Positions 34,924-44,616 are shown, counted from the first letter of the stretch. The stretch: 64,000 nucleotides of DNA from Enterococcus mediterraneensis (GCF_900604485.1 NZ_UWOP01000001.1:2002369-2066368), one strand, 5' to 3'. Notes: generated by a model not told the origin, from the sequence alone. Numbers and translations are program-made.

Positions 34924-35694
34924 TTATAACAAGTCAAAATGCTGCAAGGCATGGACGATGCCGCCATCGGTATTTTTCTTGGTAACAAAATCAGCGATCT
35001 CTTTTAAAGCAGGCACACCATTTTCCATCGCGATTTTGATGTCACAAGCTTCTAATAACGCCAGATCGTTTGGTCCGTCGCCGAAGCCGTATGTCGGGAT
35101 ATCAGGCAAGCCCATTTTTTCTTTTAAGATTTTTACTGCATTCCCTTTAGAAACCGTCTTTTTGACTGTATCTATGGAGTAAGGGGTGTTGCGATAAAAA
35201 TTCAAGTCAGGAAATCGTTCTTCATAATACCCGTCATTATTTTTGCCTAAGACCAGCAGCATATTTATGGAATTATTTTCAAATGCTAGGGGTTCGATTG
35301 GCGGGATCGTGCTGTGGATAAAATTATAGGCGTTGATCAGCTCATCATTGTAGCCGGTACACCAGATATTGCTTTCATTATAGTAGGAAAGTTGATCCCC
35401 TTTTTCCAAGACAGCTTCGTATACTGCACGGCAGGTTTCTGTTGTGAATAGTTCGGAATGGATCGGTTCGCCGTTTACACGAATAAATGACCCGTTCATT
35501 ACGATGTTCGATTCGATATTTGCGGCTTCCATGATATGTTTTATTTCGGTTTCTGTACGTCCTGTTGCGATGATCGGCAAGACACCGTTGTTTTTCAATT
35601 GCCGCATCGCTTCAGCGACTTCAGGTGTTACTTGTGATTTAGCATCTAATAAGGTGCCGTCTAGATCAAAAAATGTCAATGCACGATAATTCAT
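34924..35694 (-). CDS. HAD-superfamily Cof-type sugar/nucleotide phosphatase
   Basis: 256 residues. The four HAD motifs are seen: FFDLDGTLL (nucleophile Asp near 10), IIATGRT, Lys in VSKGNAVKIL and FGDGPNDLALLEA. The cap is of the C2 Cof type, so the substrate is probably a sugar phosphate or FMN-like small molecule. The ATG at 35694 follows GAGGAGG; the frame extends 28 codons upstream without a site. Monocistronic. Confidence 0.85.
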   Translation of the reverse strand: MNYRALTFFDLDGTLLDAKSQVTPEVAEAMRQLKNNGVLPIIATGRTETEIKHIMEAANIESNIVMNGSFIRVNGEPIHSELFTTETCRAVYEAVLEKGDQLSYYNESNIWCTGYNDELINAYNFIHSTIPPIEPLAFENNSINMLLVLGKNNDGYYEERFPDLNFYRNTPYSIDTVKKTVSKGNAVKILKEKMGLPDIPTYGFGDGPNDLALLEACDIKIAMENGVPALKEIADFVTKKNTDGGIVHALQHFDLL

Positions 35695-35823
35695 AGTGAT
35701 CCTCCTCGTTTTTTTTATCATAACAAATATTGAAAAAACAAGGAAGTATTTTAAAGAAAACGTGAAGTTGATGGGCACGACAGCTTTTTTCGAGTATACT
35801 AGAAAAAGAAAAGGAGTGTCGAT

Positions 35824-36174
35824 ATGATCTTTTTAGTTATTGGCATCGGCTTTACGCTGATCGGTCTGCTTTTTAGTATTTTTCCAGCAAAATATGATAA
35901 TTTAGTCTATGGCTATCGTTCTTATTTGTCAAAAATGAACGAATTAAATTGGCGTTATGCGCAACGAATCAGCGGAATGTATTTTTTGCTTTTTGGTTTA
36001 TTGATGGCTGTGATCGGCTTAGTATTGAAACTGACCGGCAACACGAACTTTTTCATTATTGAAATGATACTGATCCCATTTCCGATCGTTGTATCGTTCG
36101 GGTTGATAGAAGAAAGATTAAAGGCTTTTGATAGAAAAAACAGAGGTGAAGAAAATGAATATCTTGATGATTGA
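35824..36174 (+). CDS. SdpI-like small membrane protein
   Basis: 116 residues with three hydrophobic helices (about 1-20, 55-78, 80-100). GYRSYLSKMNELNWRYAQRISG resembles the YR-S-N-W-A motif of SdpI/YfhL-type C-terminal domains, some of which give immunity to toxic peptides. It overlaps the response regulator gene by 20 bp, so it belongs to the two-component operon and may be linked to its signal. Its start has AAAAGGAGTG in front. Confidence 0.6.
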   Translation: MIFLVIGIGFTLIGLLFSIFPAKYDNLVYGYRSYLSKMNELNWRYAQRISGMYFLLFGLLMAVIGLVLKLTGNTNFFIIEMILIPFPIVVSFGLIEERLKAFDRKNRGEENEYLDD

Positions 36175-36871
36175 AGATAATGAGTCTGTGTCTGAAATGA
36201 TGCAGATGTTTTTCTTGAATGAAGGTTGGGACGCTACCTTCAAATATGACGGTAAAGAAGGATTGGACGCGTTTTTGAGCGATCCTAATTCTTGGGATAT
36301 GATCACGCTTGATTTGAACCTGCCGGGAATGGATGGAATGGCTGTTGCTCGGGAGATCCGCAAGGTTTCTGATACGGTGCCGATCATTATGTTGACGGCT
36401 CGTGATTCTGAAAGCGATCAAGTGATCGGTTTAGAAATGGGAGCAGATGACTATGTCACGAAGCCGTTTAGTCCGCTGACATTGATCGCGCGTATGAAGG
36501 CACTGCATCGCCGCAGCGAATTAGCAGAAAAAACGGTCGTCTCTGACAGTGATGAAAATACCTTCGATATCCAAACAGACCACTTCAAAATGAACACTAA
36601 GACACGAGAAGCTTATTTGGACGGGAAAACCATTGAGGGATTGACCCCGAAAGAATTCGATCTATTGTACACATTGGCGAAAAAACCCCGCCAAGTATTT
36701 TCAAGAGAACAACTATTGGAATTAGTGTGGGATTATCAATATTTCGGCGATGAACGGACAGTCGATGCTCACATCAAAAAACTGCGTCAGAAAATTGAGA
36801 AAGTCGGTCCGCAAGTCATTCAAACCGTGTGGGGCGTAGGGTATAAATTTGATGATTCAGGTGTTGCTTAA
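36155..36871 (+). CDS. OmpR-family response regulator
   Basis: 238 residues. Receiver domain 1-120 with acidic pair EDN, phosphoacceptor Asp53 (MITLDLNLPG), Thr in MLTARD and Lys in VTKPFSP; winged-helix output domain about 140-235 (DERTVDAHIKKLRQKI). ATG 36155 is preceded by GAGGTGAAG and lies inside the end of the preceding gene. The histidine kinase starts at the last base of the stop codon. The pair resembles cell-envelope stress systems of Firmicutes, but the target is not readable. Confidence 0.88.
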   Translation: MNILMIEDNESVSEMMQMFFLNEGWDATFKYDGKEGLDAFLSDPNSWDMITLDLNLPGMDGMAVAREIRKVSDTVPIIMLTARDSESDQVIGLEMGADDYVTKPFSPLTLIARMKALHRRSELAEKTVVSDSDENTFDIQTDHFKMNTKTREAYLDGKTIEGLTPKEFDLLYTLAKKPRQVFSREQLLELVWDYQYFGDERTVDAHIKKLRQKIEKVGPQVIQTVWGVGYKFDDSGVA

Positions 36872-38331
36872 TGCGATACCTTTACCAACAGTTAATGGCT
36901 TTTTGGGCAGTGATCGCGGTGATTTTGCTGACCGTGGGGATCTCATTTACCCAAATGACAAAACAAACGATCGAAGAAAACAACTATAAGCAGTTGTTCG
37001 GCTATGCGGAATCTGTTGAAAAGACGACACAGATCTTTAATGAATTCACGGATGCTACGGAAAAAATCCAGCGTTCGTTGATGGCCACTGAGCAGATCTT
37101 GAATCAGCAAGAAGTCAATTTTGTCTTTATCAATCGACAAGAGCAGGTATTGTACCCGCAGACGACAAAAGCAGGATTGAATTTTACGATTTCAGCGGAC
37201 CAGTGGCAGGCACTAAAAAACGGCGAACGTCAGCAAGTAACATCGCCTACCAATGTGTTTGGTGAAAATGAAGCGACATCGTATGCGATGGTACCTTTTA
37301 ATCTGGGAAATCAGTTCTACGGGGCGCTGGTGGTCACGCAGCCAGCCAAAAACATTCAAGATAGCGTTCAATCTATGACAGTAAATCTATTCAAAGGATT
37401 TATCATTTCCAGTATCTTTGCTTTGATTATCAGTTACTTCTACGCCAGTTTCCAAGTACGGCGGATCAACCGTATGAAAAAGGCAACGAAGGAAGTCGCA
37501 AATGGGAATTTCGATATTCAACTGCCTGTCCATAACAAAGATGAATTTGATGAATTGGCAGATGACTTCAATAAAATGACTGTTTCGTTGAAGGAATCGA
37601 ATGAAGAGATCCAACGTCAAGAAGAGCGGCGCAAGCAATTTATGGCGGATGCTTCTCATGAGATGAGAACGCCTTTGACTACTATCAATGGACTTTTGGA
37701 AGGTTTACAATATCACGCGATTCCTGAGAACCAGAAGGAAAATGCTGTTCGATTGATGAAAAATGAAACAGAGCGTTTGATCCGTTTGATCAATGAAAAT
37801 TTGGATTACGAAAAAATCCGTACCAATCAAATCTCTATTATTGTGAAAAAATTTGATGCAACCGAGACACTGCAGACATTACTGACCCAATTGCAAAGCA
37901 AAGCAGAAGCAGCCCATGACCGCTTGTTCTTGGATACAAAAGAGCCGGTGTTTGTTTATGCGGATTATGATCGGTTTGTTCAAATCATGGTCAACATCAT
38001 TCAAAACGCGATCCAGTTCACGGAAGATGGCGAGATCCATGTGAACATACGCAAAGGGTATCTTGAGACCATCATTGAGATCAGTGATACCGGGATCGGT
38101 ATGACGGAAGAACAATTGAAGAATATCTGGGATCGCTATTATAAAGTCGATCCTTCCCGTAAAAATAAAAAATTCGGTGAATCTGGACTAGGATTGCCTA
38201 TCGTTCAACAACTGGTCCGTCTTCATAAAGGAAAGATCGATGTAAAAAGTGAGCTGGGGAAAGGAACAACTTTCAGCATCGCGTTTCCTGATGTAGAGAT
38301 CACTGATGAATCAACAAATGAACAAAAATAA
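36871..38331 (+). CDS. Sensor histidine kinase
   Basis: 486 residues. Membrane helices at about 8-28 and 172-195 enclose an extracytoplasmic sensor domain of about 145 residues. HAMP follows (about 197-250), then HisKA with His263 in ADASHEMRTPL and the ATPase domain with N box (VNIIQNAIQFT), G1 (DTGIGM) and G2 (GESGLGLPI). It phosphorylates the regulator encoded immediately upstream; the one-base overlap implies coupling. The signal is unknown. Confidence 0.88.
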   Translation: MRYLYQQLMAFWAVIAVILLTVGISFTQMTKQTIEENNYKQLFGYAESVEKTTQIFNEFTDATEKIQRSLMATEQILNQQEVNFVFINRQEQVLYPQTTKAGLNFTISADQWQALKNGERQQVTSPTNVFGENEATSYAMVPFNLGNQFYGALVVTQPAKNIQDSVQSMTVNLFKGFIISSIFALIISYFYASFQVRRINRMKKATKEVANGNFDIQLPVHNKDEFDELADDFNKMTVSLKESNEEIQRQEERRKQFMADASHEMRTPLTTINGLLEGLQYHAIPENQKENAVRLMKNETERLIRLINENLDYEKIRTNQISIIVKKFDATETLQTLLTQLQSKAEAAHDRLFLDTKEPVFVYADYDRFVQIMVNIIQNAIQFTEDGEIHVNIRKGYLETIIEISDTGIGMTEEQLKNIWDRYYKVDPSRKNKKFGESGLGLPIVQQLVRLHKGKIDVKSELGKGTTFSIAFPDVEITDESTNEQK

Positions 38332-38385
38332 AAAATCGATGCCTGGCGACTATTTATCAAAACAGCTGCAGGCATCGATTTTTTA
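38332..38385. terminator. Bidirectional terminator
   Basis: AAAAATCGATGCCTG pairs with CAGGCATCGATTTTTT between the convergent kinase and ABC-like genes. Confidence 0.8.
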
Positions 38386-38841
38386 GATTGCTTTTCCATC
38401 TAATTTAGTAAGTGCTGGATCACTGGTATATATAGAAATACTTAGTTGTTCTTGTTGTGTGATCTGTTTGCAAAGAGCTAAGAATGCTTGCGTCTCAGTA
38501 ACGGAAAAAGAGGCGCACACATCATCAAAAGCGATCTTCTTTTTGTGCAGAAGCAGTTCATGGAGAAACTGCAGCTTGACTGTTTCAAAGGGAGTAAGCT
38601 CTTCGTTTTTTTTCATGAAGGCTGTTTTTACATCAAATTGTTGATATAACGAGTCAAGGTATGCTGGATCAAAATGCTTTTTCTGTACACCTAAGAAAAG
38701 ATTTTCTTTAGGAGAAAGATAAGGGATCGCTTGCCATTGAGTGGAGATCAGCTCCATTTTAGCGTCCGCACGAGTCTTCATAATAGCTGGGATAAACAAC
38801 AGTGAACATTCGCGGGATTTATTCAAATGAGTGTCGATCAT
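38383..38841 (-). CDS. Degenerate ABC-ATPase-like protein lacking Walker A
   Basis: 152 residues. The middle follows an ABC ATPase in outline: YLSPKENLFLG (like the Q-loop/helical region), ELTPFETVKLQFLHELLLHKKKIAFDD (like signature plus Walker B) and LSISIYTSD (like the switch region). However, no GxxGxGKS Walker A exists, the LSGGQ motif is replaced and the switch His is absent. It is translated with the membrane protein in front (23-bp overlap, AAAGGAGG site). It cannot be a normal ATPase; a scaffold or regulatory subunit is possible. The ABC relationship is by eye only. Confidence 0.45.
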   Translation of the reverse strand: MIDTHLNKSRECSLLFIPAIMKTRADAKMELISTQWQAIPYLSPKENLFLGVQKKHFDPAYLDSLYQQFDVKTAFMKKNEELTPFETVKLQFLHELLLHKKKIAFDDVCASFSVTETQAFLALCKQITQQEQLSISIYTSDPALTKLDGKAI

Positions 38842-39565
38842 TATTTTTCCTCCTTTTATAAAAGTAAAGACTGAACAACGGCAGTAACAAACTATTGATA
38901 ACTAGAAGATTCAAAAATGAAAGAAAGGCTCCTTGGATCAAAATCAAAGACCAGCTTCTTGTTGGCAGTTGGATGGAGTTGAATAACGCCGCACCGTTTG
39001 CCGGCAGTTTGATCAGCCATCTAGAGCGGTCAGCTGTATTTACCGCAAGTTGCAGATGGTCCATCCCAAAAAAGCTGATGACTTTTTGATGGATCGAAAG
39101 GATAACGGTTTGAAGAAAAGGCTGTAGTATCAAGAAAAGCAAAATAGTAAAAGCCAGCAGCAGCAAAGCCGGTAATAAAAATTCCAACCAGATTTGCAGA
39201 AACCATTGTTTCGTGATCCCCGAATTTCTGAAAATCAGAAAGTCTTGTCTTTTCTTTAGAAAATGCCAAAGAAAAAAAGCTGTGAAGAGCAACAGTAATC
39301 CGCTAGCGATCATGATCAGTACAAGATAAAAGCAATCGACTTTATTTATGTAGGCTTGCAGTTCATTTGAAAACAAACTGGTCTGACCATTACTTTGTTC
39401 TGATGAAAATAATTGAATGACCTGCTGATAAAAGAGAGCAAATGAATGTTTCAGACACCATAAAAAGCTGATCACTAAGGAAAAGACAAGTGATACCAAC
39501 CAATAGGGTCTGATAGTTTGTTTATGGTACCGCAAACTGGCAAAAGCGAATCTCAACGCGTTCAT
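38819..39565 (-). CDS. FtsX/permease-like membrane protein
   Basis: 248 residues with four strong membrane helices (about 22-42, 82-105, 127-155, 208-230) and a large loop between the third and fourth. The topology resembles a shortened ABC permease, and the next gene encodes an ABC-like partner. The ATG at 39565 follows CGAGGTGAG. The family was not recognised. Located between a two-component system and ltaS, so an envelope function is plausible but not shown. Confidence 0.5.
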   Translation of the reverse strand: MNALRFAFASLRYHKQTIRPYWLVSLVFSLVISFLWCLKHSFALFYQQVIQLFSSEQSNGQTSLFSNELQAYINKVDCFYLVLIMIASGLLLLFTAFFLWHFLKKRQDFLIFRNSGITKQWFLQIWLEFLLPALLLLAFTILLFLILQPFLQTVILSIHQKVISFFGMDHLQLAVNTADRSRWLIKLPANGAALFNSIQLPTRSWSLILIQGAFLSFLNLLVINSLLLPLFSLYFYKRRKNNDRHSFE

Positions 39566-39631
39566 TCTACTCACCTCGATTTTAAGTTAAGTATAGAAGA
39601 AGACTTTGAAAAAAATATGAATAAGTTTGTC

Positions 39632-39674
39632 AGAAAAAAAGAAAGACCGAGATCAATTGAATGATCTCGGTCTT
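39632..39674 (-). terminator. Terminator of ltaS
   Basis: On the minus strand AAGACCGAGATCA pairs with TGATCTCGGTCTT, followed by TTCTTTTTTT. Confidence 0.8.
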
Positions 39675-39690
39675 AAAGTTAAGGAGAAAT

Positions 39691-41799
39691 TTATTCACCT
39701 TTTTTTTCGTATTCTTGATAGGAATGTGTCTTATACATATCGACAGTTGATTTGTTGCCATTCAGTGAATAAGCACTTGTGGATTTGTCGCCTAGAGATT
39801 TTTCGATCTCAGTCAATCGACTTAGCGAATCCTTATAATCATAGTCGCTAGGATCTACCGGCTGTAACCCGCTGTTTGAATAGAATCGCAGCAAATCGCC
39901 GTTATTGATTTGATCAGATGTTCCTAATTGTTGCGCAACTTCATCTTTCCATTTATCGACTTGTTTTTTCAATGCTTCAGATGGTTCTGTGACAGGCTCG
40001 CCAGTCGCATTATCATATAATGTACTGTTGTAGAATGTATATTGCGGAGTCACGAAATCACCGTCTCGGAAAGCGACCAGTTGTTGATGTTGTTTAGAGA
40101 ACATATCTTGTCCCAACTGGATATAATTTTTCGTATCGACACCCAGCAAGTGAAGCAATGTTGGTAATGCGTCCACTTGACCGCCGTAGGTATGATTGAT
40201 ACCGCCGTTTTCTTGGCCAGGGATATGGATCATGTAAGGGACACGTTGCATTTGGGCATTGTCGTAATCTGTCCAAGTGTCTTTGGTTTTTCCAACTAAC
40301 TCTGCTAAGTTTCTGTTGCGAGAGTTAGAAACACCATAGTGGTCGCCGTAAAGCACGATCACAGAGTTTTCATAAAGACCGCTTGCTTTCAAGTAATTGA
40401 AAAATTCTTCGACAGCGCGATCCAAATAGTTAGCAGTTGCGAAGTAACCATTGATGGTTTCATCGGAAGTATTCGCCATTGGGAACCCAGCTTCGTCGTT
40501 TGTGAACTTCGAATAAGGATAGTGGTTAGAAACGGCGATGAATTTAGTATAAAACGGTTGTTGCAAACGTTCCAAGTATTGAACAGATTGTTGGAAGAAC
40601 GGTTTATCATGCAAGCCATATTGGAAAGAGTTGTCAGCGTTGACGTCATAGTAGCTTGCATCGAAAAAGTTTTGATAACCTAATCGTTTGTACGTTTCAT
40701 TACGGTTCCAGAAGTTGCCGGCATTTCCATGGAAGACAGCACTTGTATAACCGGCTTTTTGATCAAGGATCGCAGGAGCTGCTTCAAAAGTATTTTTACC
40801 GCCTAGTTGAGTAAACAGAGCACCTTGGTTCAATCCGAAGAGTGAGTTTTCCAACAACGTTTCCGCATCACTGGTCTTACCAGCTTTTACTTGGTGGAAA
40901 AAGTTGTCAAAGCTGAATGTGCTCTTGCTATGGTAAATACTGTTGATGAAAGGCATTACTTCATGTTCCACGCCATTTTCATCTTTTAATTTGTAATCGA
41001 TCAAAAATTGTTGAGTACTTTCTAAATGGATATAGATAACATTCTTGCCTTTAGCGATGCCAAAGTAATTGCTGTTTGGTTCCGCGTAGTGTTCTTTGAC
41101 GTAGTTTTCTACATTTTTCATATCGTTAGGACTTGCTTGGGCTCGGACTTGAGAAGCTTCGTAAGTCTGTACACCGTCATAAACGGTAAACGCGTTGATC
41201 CCTAGATATTTTACTAAATAGTCGCGGGAGAAAGTCCGTGTCAATAATTCTGGACGATCAGCTTCCGCAAGAAACAGATTTCCTGAGAAGATCATGACAG
41301 CTAGCGTAGAGATCGCAAAAGCCATGCGTGCGCGGACTGGTCGTTGTTCCATTTTTATTTTCTTAAAACCTAACAAACCGATCAGAACGATAAAATCAAC
41401 GAAGTACAAAAAGTCATAGGGACGGAACAAACGCAATGCGCTTTCTCCAAGACCGGATGCTACTTTTCCTGCGCCCAGCATCGTATTGATGGTGATAAAG
41501 TCTGTAAATTCTCGATAATAAACCACGTTTGAGAACAACAGTAAGGTCATCAAAAAGTAGATGATCATCATCGTGATGTAGGATGCCTTCGTACGTCTCA
41601 CGTATAGTGCGATCGATAGTAAGAAGATGGTTGTCGCAATTGGATTGATAAACAAGATAAAGTACTGGATAGGGCTCTCGATCCCTAAATTAAAGTCTAT
41701 CATGTATGCGAAGATATTTTTTAGCCAAAGTAAAACGGCTAATAATGAAAAGAAGCCCAATCTCGAATTTAAGAATTCGGGTGTTTTAATCTTTTTCAA
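39691..41799 (-). CDS. ltaS: Lipoteichoic acid synthase
   Basis: 702 residues. Five N-terminal membrane helices (about 10-215) and an extracellular sulfatase-like domain. The nucleophile Thr is in AGKTSDAE (near 309), and Mn-binding and product motifs include YIHLESTQ, FHGNAGNFWNRN and YGDHYG. It polymerises glycerol phosphate from phosphatidylglycerol onto the glycolipid anchor. I chose TTG 41799 (LKKIKTPEFLNSRLGFF) because AAGGAAGG lies just upstream and the N-terminus fits the family; an ATG at 41847 in frame is the alternative. Confidence 0.9.
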   Translation of the reverse strand: MKKIKTPEFLNSRLGFFSLLAVLLWLKNIFAYMIDFNLGIESPIQYFILFINPIATTIFLLSIALYVRRTKASYITMMIIYFLMTLLLFSNVVYYREFTDFITINTMLGAGKVASGLGESALRLFRPYDFLYFVDFIVLIGLLGFKKIKMEQRPVRARMAFAISTLAVMIFSGNLFLAEADRPELLTRTFSRDYLVKYLGINAFTVYDGVQTYEASQVRAQASPNDMKNVENYVKEHYAEPNSNYFGIAKGKNVIYIHLESTQQFLIDYKLKDENGVEHEVMPFINSIYHSKSTFSFDNFFHQVKAGKTSDAETLLENSLFGLNQGALFTQLGGKNTFEAAPAILDQKAGYTSAVFHGNAGNFWNRNETYKRLGYQNFFDASYYDVNADNSFQYGLHDKPFFQQSVQYLERLQQPFYTKFIAVSNHYPYSKFTNDEAGFPMANTSDETINGYFATANYLDRAVEEFFNYLKASGLYENSVIVLYGDHYGVSNSRNRNLAELVGKTKDTWTDYDNAQMQRVPYMIHIPGQENGGINHTYGGQVDALPTLLHLLGVDTKNYIQLGQDMFSKQHQQLVAFRDGDFVTPQYTFYNSTLYDNATGEPVTEPSEALKKQVDKWKDEVAQQLGTSDQINNGDLLRFYSNSGLQPVDPSDYDYKDSLSRLTEIEKSLGDKSTSAYSLNGNKSTVDMYKTHSYQEYEKKGE

Positions 41800-42081
41800 T
41801 GGATTTTCCTTCCTTTTCTGAAAATAACTAGTATAGATGTAAGTCATTTTCAATTTTTCTACTATTACATTTCTTTTACATTTTACATAATACAACAAAA
41901 GAGTGTCAATTGAAAAAGCTAAGAAGCCCATTAATTAAATAATTCTTTACTTTCATTGAGGAGCTGAAAAAACATAAATTAAGCAGCTATGTACGTTTTT
42001 TACTCTCAACCAGTCAAAGACAAACAATCGGATTTTTGCTATACTTAGCCTTGATAAGACAAAGCAGGAGAAGATGACTCG

Positions 42082-43260
42082 ATGAAAATAAAAGTAACAG
42101 ATCAAGCCAAGAAAAAAATACGCGGAGGATATCCTCTCGTTCAACAAGAAGACCTGCTTCAAGAAAAATATTCTGATTCCTACGATCAATGGGTAGATTT
42201 TGTCGATCCCCAAGGTACCTTTTTAGCAAAGGGATATTTAGGCAAACAAAACAAAGGTATCGGCTGGATCGTTCGTTGGGAAGATCGTCCCATCGATAGT
42301 GATTTTTTTGTTCAGCTTTTTCAAGATGCGAAAGACAAGCGCTCTTTTTTTGAGCATGAAGAAGGTACGACAGCTTATCGGCTTTTTAATGGCGAAGGTG
42401 ACGGCTTAGGCGGGATCACGATCGATCGCTACGATGCTTATGCGGTGTTTTCTTGGTACAATCAGACTCTTTACCGAAAACAAGAACAGCTGATCGCGGC
42501 ATTTTCACGTGTTTTCCCTGAAATCAAAGGAATCTATGAGAAAATCCGCTTCGATGATCCCGAATTACCGGAAAGCCGCTTTGTCACTGGCGAAAAAGCA
42601 CCGGAACCGTTGATGATCCAAGAAAATTTTGTTCGCTATGCAACCTATCTTGACGAAGGACTGATGACAGGGATCTTTTTGGATCAAAAAGAAGTGCGAG
42701 GAAAACTAGTGGATGGTCTAGCGACTGGGAAAAAAGTATTGAACATGTTCAGTTATACCGGCGCGTTTTCTGTAGCGGCAGCCTTGGGGGGCGCGATCCA
42801 TACTACCAGTGTGGACTTGGCGAAACGCAGTCTTGCGAAAACCCAAGAACAATTTGCAGCAAACGGCATCGATCCGGCGACACAAGCGATCCATGTGATG
42901 GATGTGTTCAGCTATTTCAAATACGCCCGCAAAAAAGAATTGACTTTTGATCTGATCGTTTTAGATCCGCCGAGTTTTGCCCGCAATAAAAAGAAAGTCT
43001 TCAACGTTTCAAAAAATTACGGGGAACTAGTTGAAGACAGCTTGACGATCTTAGAAGATGACGGTATCTTGATCGCTTCCACGAATGCGGCCAATCTGTC
43101 TGCTAAAAAATTCAAGCAAATGATCGAAAAGGTATTAAATGAAAAAGCCGCGGGTTATCAACTGATCGACAGTTATCGTTTGCCTGCTGATTTTGCGGTG
43201 AACAAAGGATTCCCGGAAGGAAATTATTTGAAAGTATTCTTTTATAAGATAAAGAAATAG
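42082..43260 (+). CDS. Class I SAM-dependent rRNA methyltransferase, RlmI-like
   Basis: 392 residues. N-terminal PUA-like domain (about 1-75), a linking beta domain and a Rossmann methyltransferase (LNMFSYTGAFSVAAALGGA near 220-238; VLDPPSFARNKK near 295). The layout is that of RlmI/YwbD proteins, which make m5C in 23S rRNA. The product PPSF motif replaces the PC-motif pair of Rsm-type enzymes. Preceded by a TATACT promoter near 42041; aroD follows. Confidence 0.82.
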   Translation: MKIKVTDQAKKKIRGGYPLVQQEDLLQEKYSDSYDQWVDFVDPQGTFLAKGYLGKQNKGIGWIVRWEDRPIDSDFFVQLFQDAKDKRSFFEHEEGTTAYRLFNGEGDGLGGITIDRYDAYAVFSWYNQTLYRKQEQLIAAFSRVFPEIKGIYEKIRFDDPELPESRFVTGEKAPEPLMIQENFVRYATYLDEGLMTGIFLDQKEVRGKLVDGLATGKKVLNMFSYTGAFSVAAALGGAIHTTSVDLAKRSLAKTQEQFAANGIDPATQAIHVMDVFSYFKYARKKELTFDLIVLDPPSFARNKKKVFNVSKNYGELVEDSLTILEDDGILIASTNAANLSAKKFKQMIEKVLNEKAAGYQLIDSYRLPADFAVNKGFPEGNYLKVFFYKIKK

Positions 43261-43281
43261 GCAGTGACTGGGGGAGCAATG

Positions 43282-44058
43282 ATGGATTTAACGATTAAAA
43301 ATGTGGTTTTTGACGAAGAACGTCCAAAAATCTGTGTACCGCTGACAGAAGCAACAGAAGAAGCGCTGCTCTTACAAGCAGAACAGGCGGAACAATCAGT
43401 CGCTGAGATCGTAGAATGGCGGGTGGATTTGTTCCAAGACGTTGAAGACACGGAGGCAGTTCTTGATGTACTTGCCAAACTGCGCAGTGTATTGAAGGAG
43501 AAATTGCTGCTTTTTACGTTTCGTTCGAAAGAAGAAGGCGGCGATCGTGAGTTTTCTTTAAAGAAGTACCAAACACTCTATGAAACTGCCGCAGCCAGCG
43601 GTCAGGCAGATCTGATCGACATCGAGCTTGCTCGAGCGGAGTTTTTAGGAAGACACTTTGTTCAGCAGATCAAAGATCAAAACCTCGCAGTTATCATGAG
43701 CAGCCACGATTTTGACAAGACACCTTCAGATGGCGCGTTAGTCATGAAGATTCGCATGATGGCACAATTTGGCGCAGACATCGGTAAAATCGCTGTGATG
43801 CCGCAAACGATTCAAGATGTATTGCGGCTGATGGGTTTATCCGTAAGAGTTCAAGCATTTGATACGTTACCGCTGGCATTGATCTCGATGGGAGAGCTGG
43901 GAAAAATCACCCGAGTCAGCGGCAGTCTGATCAAATCAGTTTTGACCTTTGGCGCGTTAGACAAAGGATCTGCACCGGGACAATTACCGGTGGAACAATT
44001 AGCGGAGATCTTAAAATGGCTGAATATCGAAAAAAGTGGAAGTGAAACAATTGGCTAA
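43282..44058 (+). CDS. aroD: Type I 3-dehydroquinate dehydratase
   Basis: 258 residues, TIM barrel. EWRVDLF (about 47), MSSHDFDKTP with the catalytic His (about 142) and KIAVMPQ with the Schiff-base Lys (about 170) identify type I DHQase (EC 4.2.1.10), third step of the shikimate pathway. ATG 43282 fits the GGGGAG site; ATG 43279 is adjacent. It lies alone, away from other aro genes, between the methyltransferase and ybaK genes, with which it is probably co-transcribed. Confidence 0.92.
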   Translation: MDLTIKNVVFDEERPKICVPLTEATEEALLLQAEQAEQSVAEIVEWRVDLFQDVEDTEAVLDVLAKLRSVLKEKLLLFTFRSKEEGGDREFSLKKYQTLYETAAASGQADLIDIELARAEFLGRHFVQQIKDQNLAVIMSSHDFDKTPSDGALVMKIRMMAQFGADIGKIAVMPQTIQDVLRLMGLSVRVQAFDTLPLALISMGELGKITRVSGSLIKSVLTFGALDKGSAPGQLPVEQLAEILKWLNIEKSGSETIG

Positions 44059-44548
44059 GAAAAAACTACCGAAAACCAATGCGATCCGTTTAGTCGAACA
44101 AAAACGGATCCCTTATAATGAGTATACTTATGAGTGGTCTGAAGATCATCTAGGTGCACAAACAGTTGCCCAACAACTGGGAGAAGATGAGAACCAAGTC
44201 TTTAAAACATTGGTGGCAGTGGGAAACAAAACCGGTGTGATCGTAGCGGTGATCCCTGGCAATCAATCGCTGGATCTGAAAAAATTAGCAAAAATCAGCG
44301 GGAATAAAAAAGTTGAGATGTTGCCGCTAAAAGAGTTGGAAACCACTACCGGTTATATTCGCGGCGGCTGTTCACCGATTGGGATGAAAAAATTATTTCC
44401 TACCTATATTCATGAATCCGCGCAAAGTTTCCCAACTATCATTGTTTCAGCAGGACAGAGAGGGTTGCAGCTGGAACTTGCAGCAGATGCTATGGCAGAA
44501 CTAATCAGAGGAAAATTTGCCGACATCACTGAACAATTATCGAAATAA
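44051..44548 (+). CDS. ybaK: Cys-tRNA(Pro) deacylase, YbaK/EbsC family
   Basis: 165 residues, YbaK fold: VFKTLVAVGNKTGVIVAVIPG, DLKKLAKISGNKKVEM, GGCSPIGMKK and the conserved Gly/Ser region IIVSAGQRG. The enzyme clears Cys mischarged on tRNA(Pro). Enterococcal EbsC belongs to this family. The start is uncertain: TTG 44051 (giving LAKKKLPKTN) has GGAAGTGA at good distance; GTG 44042 or 44036 are also in frame. It overlaps aroD by 8 bp. Confidence 0.85.
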   Translation: MAKKKLPKTNAIRLVEQKRIPYNEYTYEWSEDHLGAQTVAQQLGEDENQVFKTLVAVGNKTGVIVAVIPGNQSLDLKKLAKISGNKKVEMLPLKELETTTGYIRGGCSPIGMKKLFPTYIHESAQSFPTIIVSAGQRGLQLELAADAMAELIRGKFADITEQLSK

Positions 44549-44616
44549 AAAGATCTGAACAACGGATCTCCTTCGCAACATGTGCGGAGGGGTCCAGCGT
44601 TCAGATCTTTTTTATC
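44549..44616. terminator. Bidirectional terminator
   Basis: AAAGATCTGAAC ... GGATC-CCT-CGCA, loop, TGCG-AGG-GTCC ... GTTCAGATCTTT followed by T-run; it separates ybaK from the convergent flavoprotein gene. Confidence 0.85.

Noticed and set aside
36056-36421. Minus-strand ORFs of 89-121 codons across the response regulator gene
   Set aside because: Shadow frames of a well conserved receiver domain.
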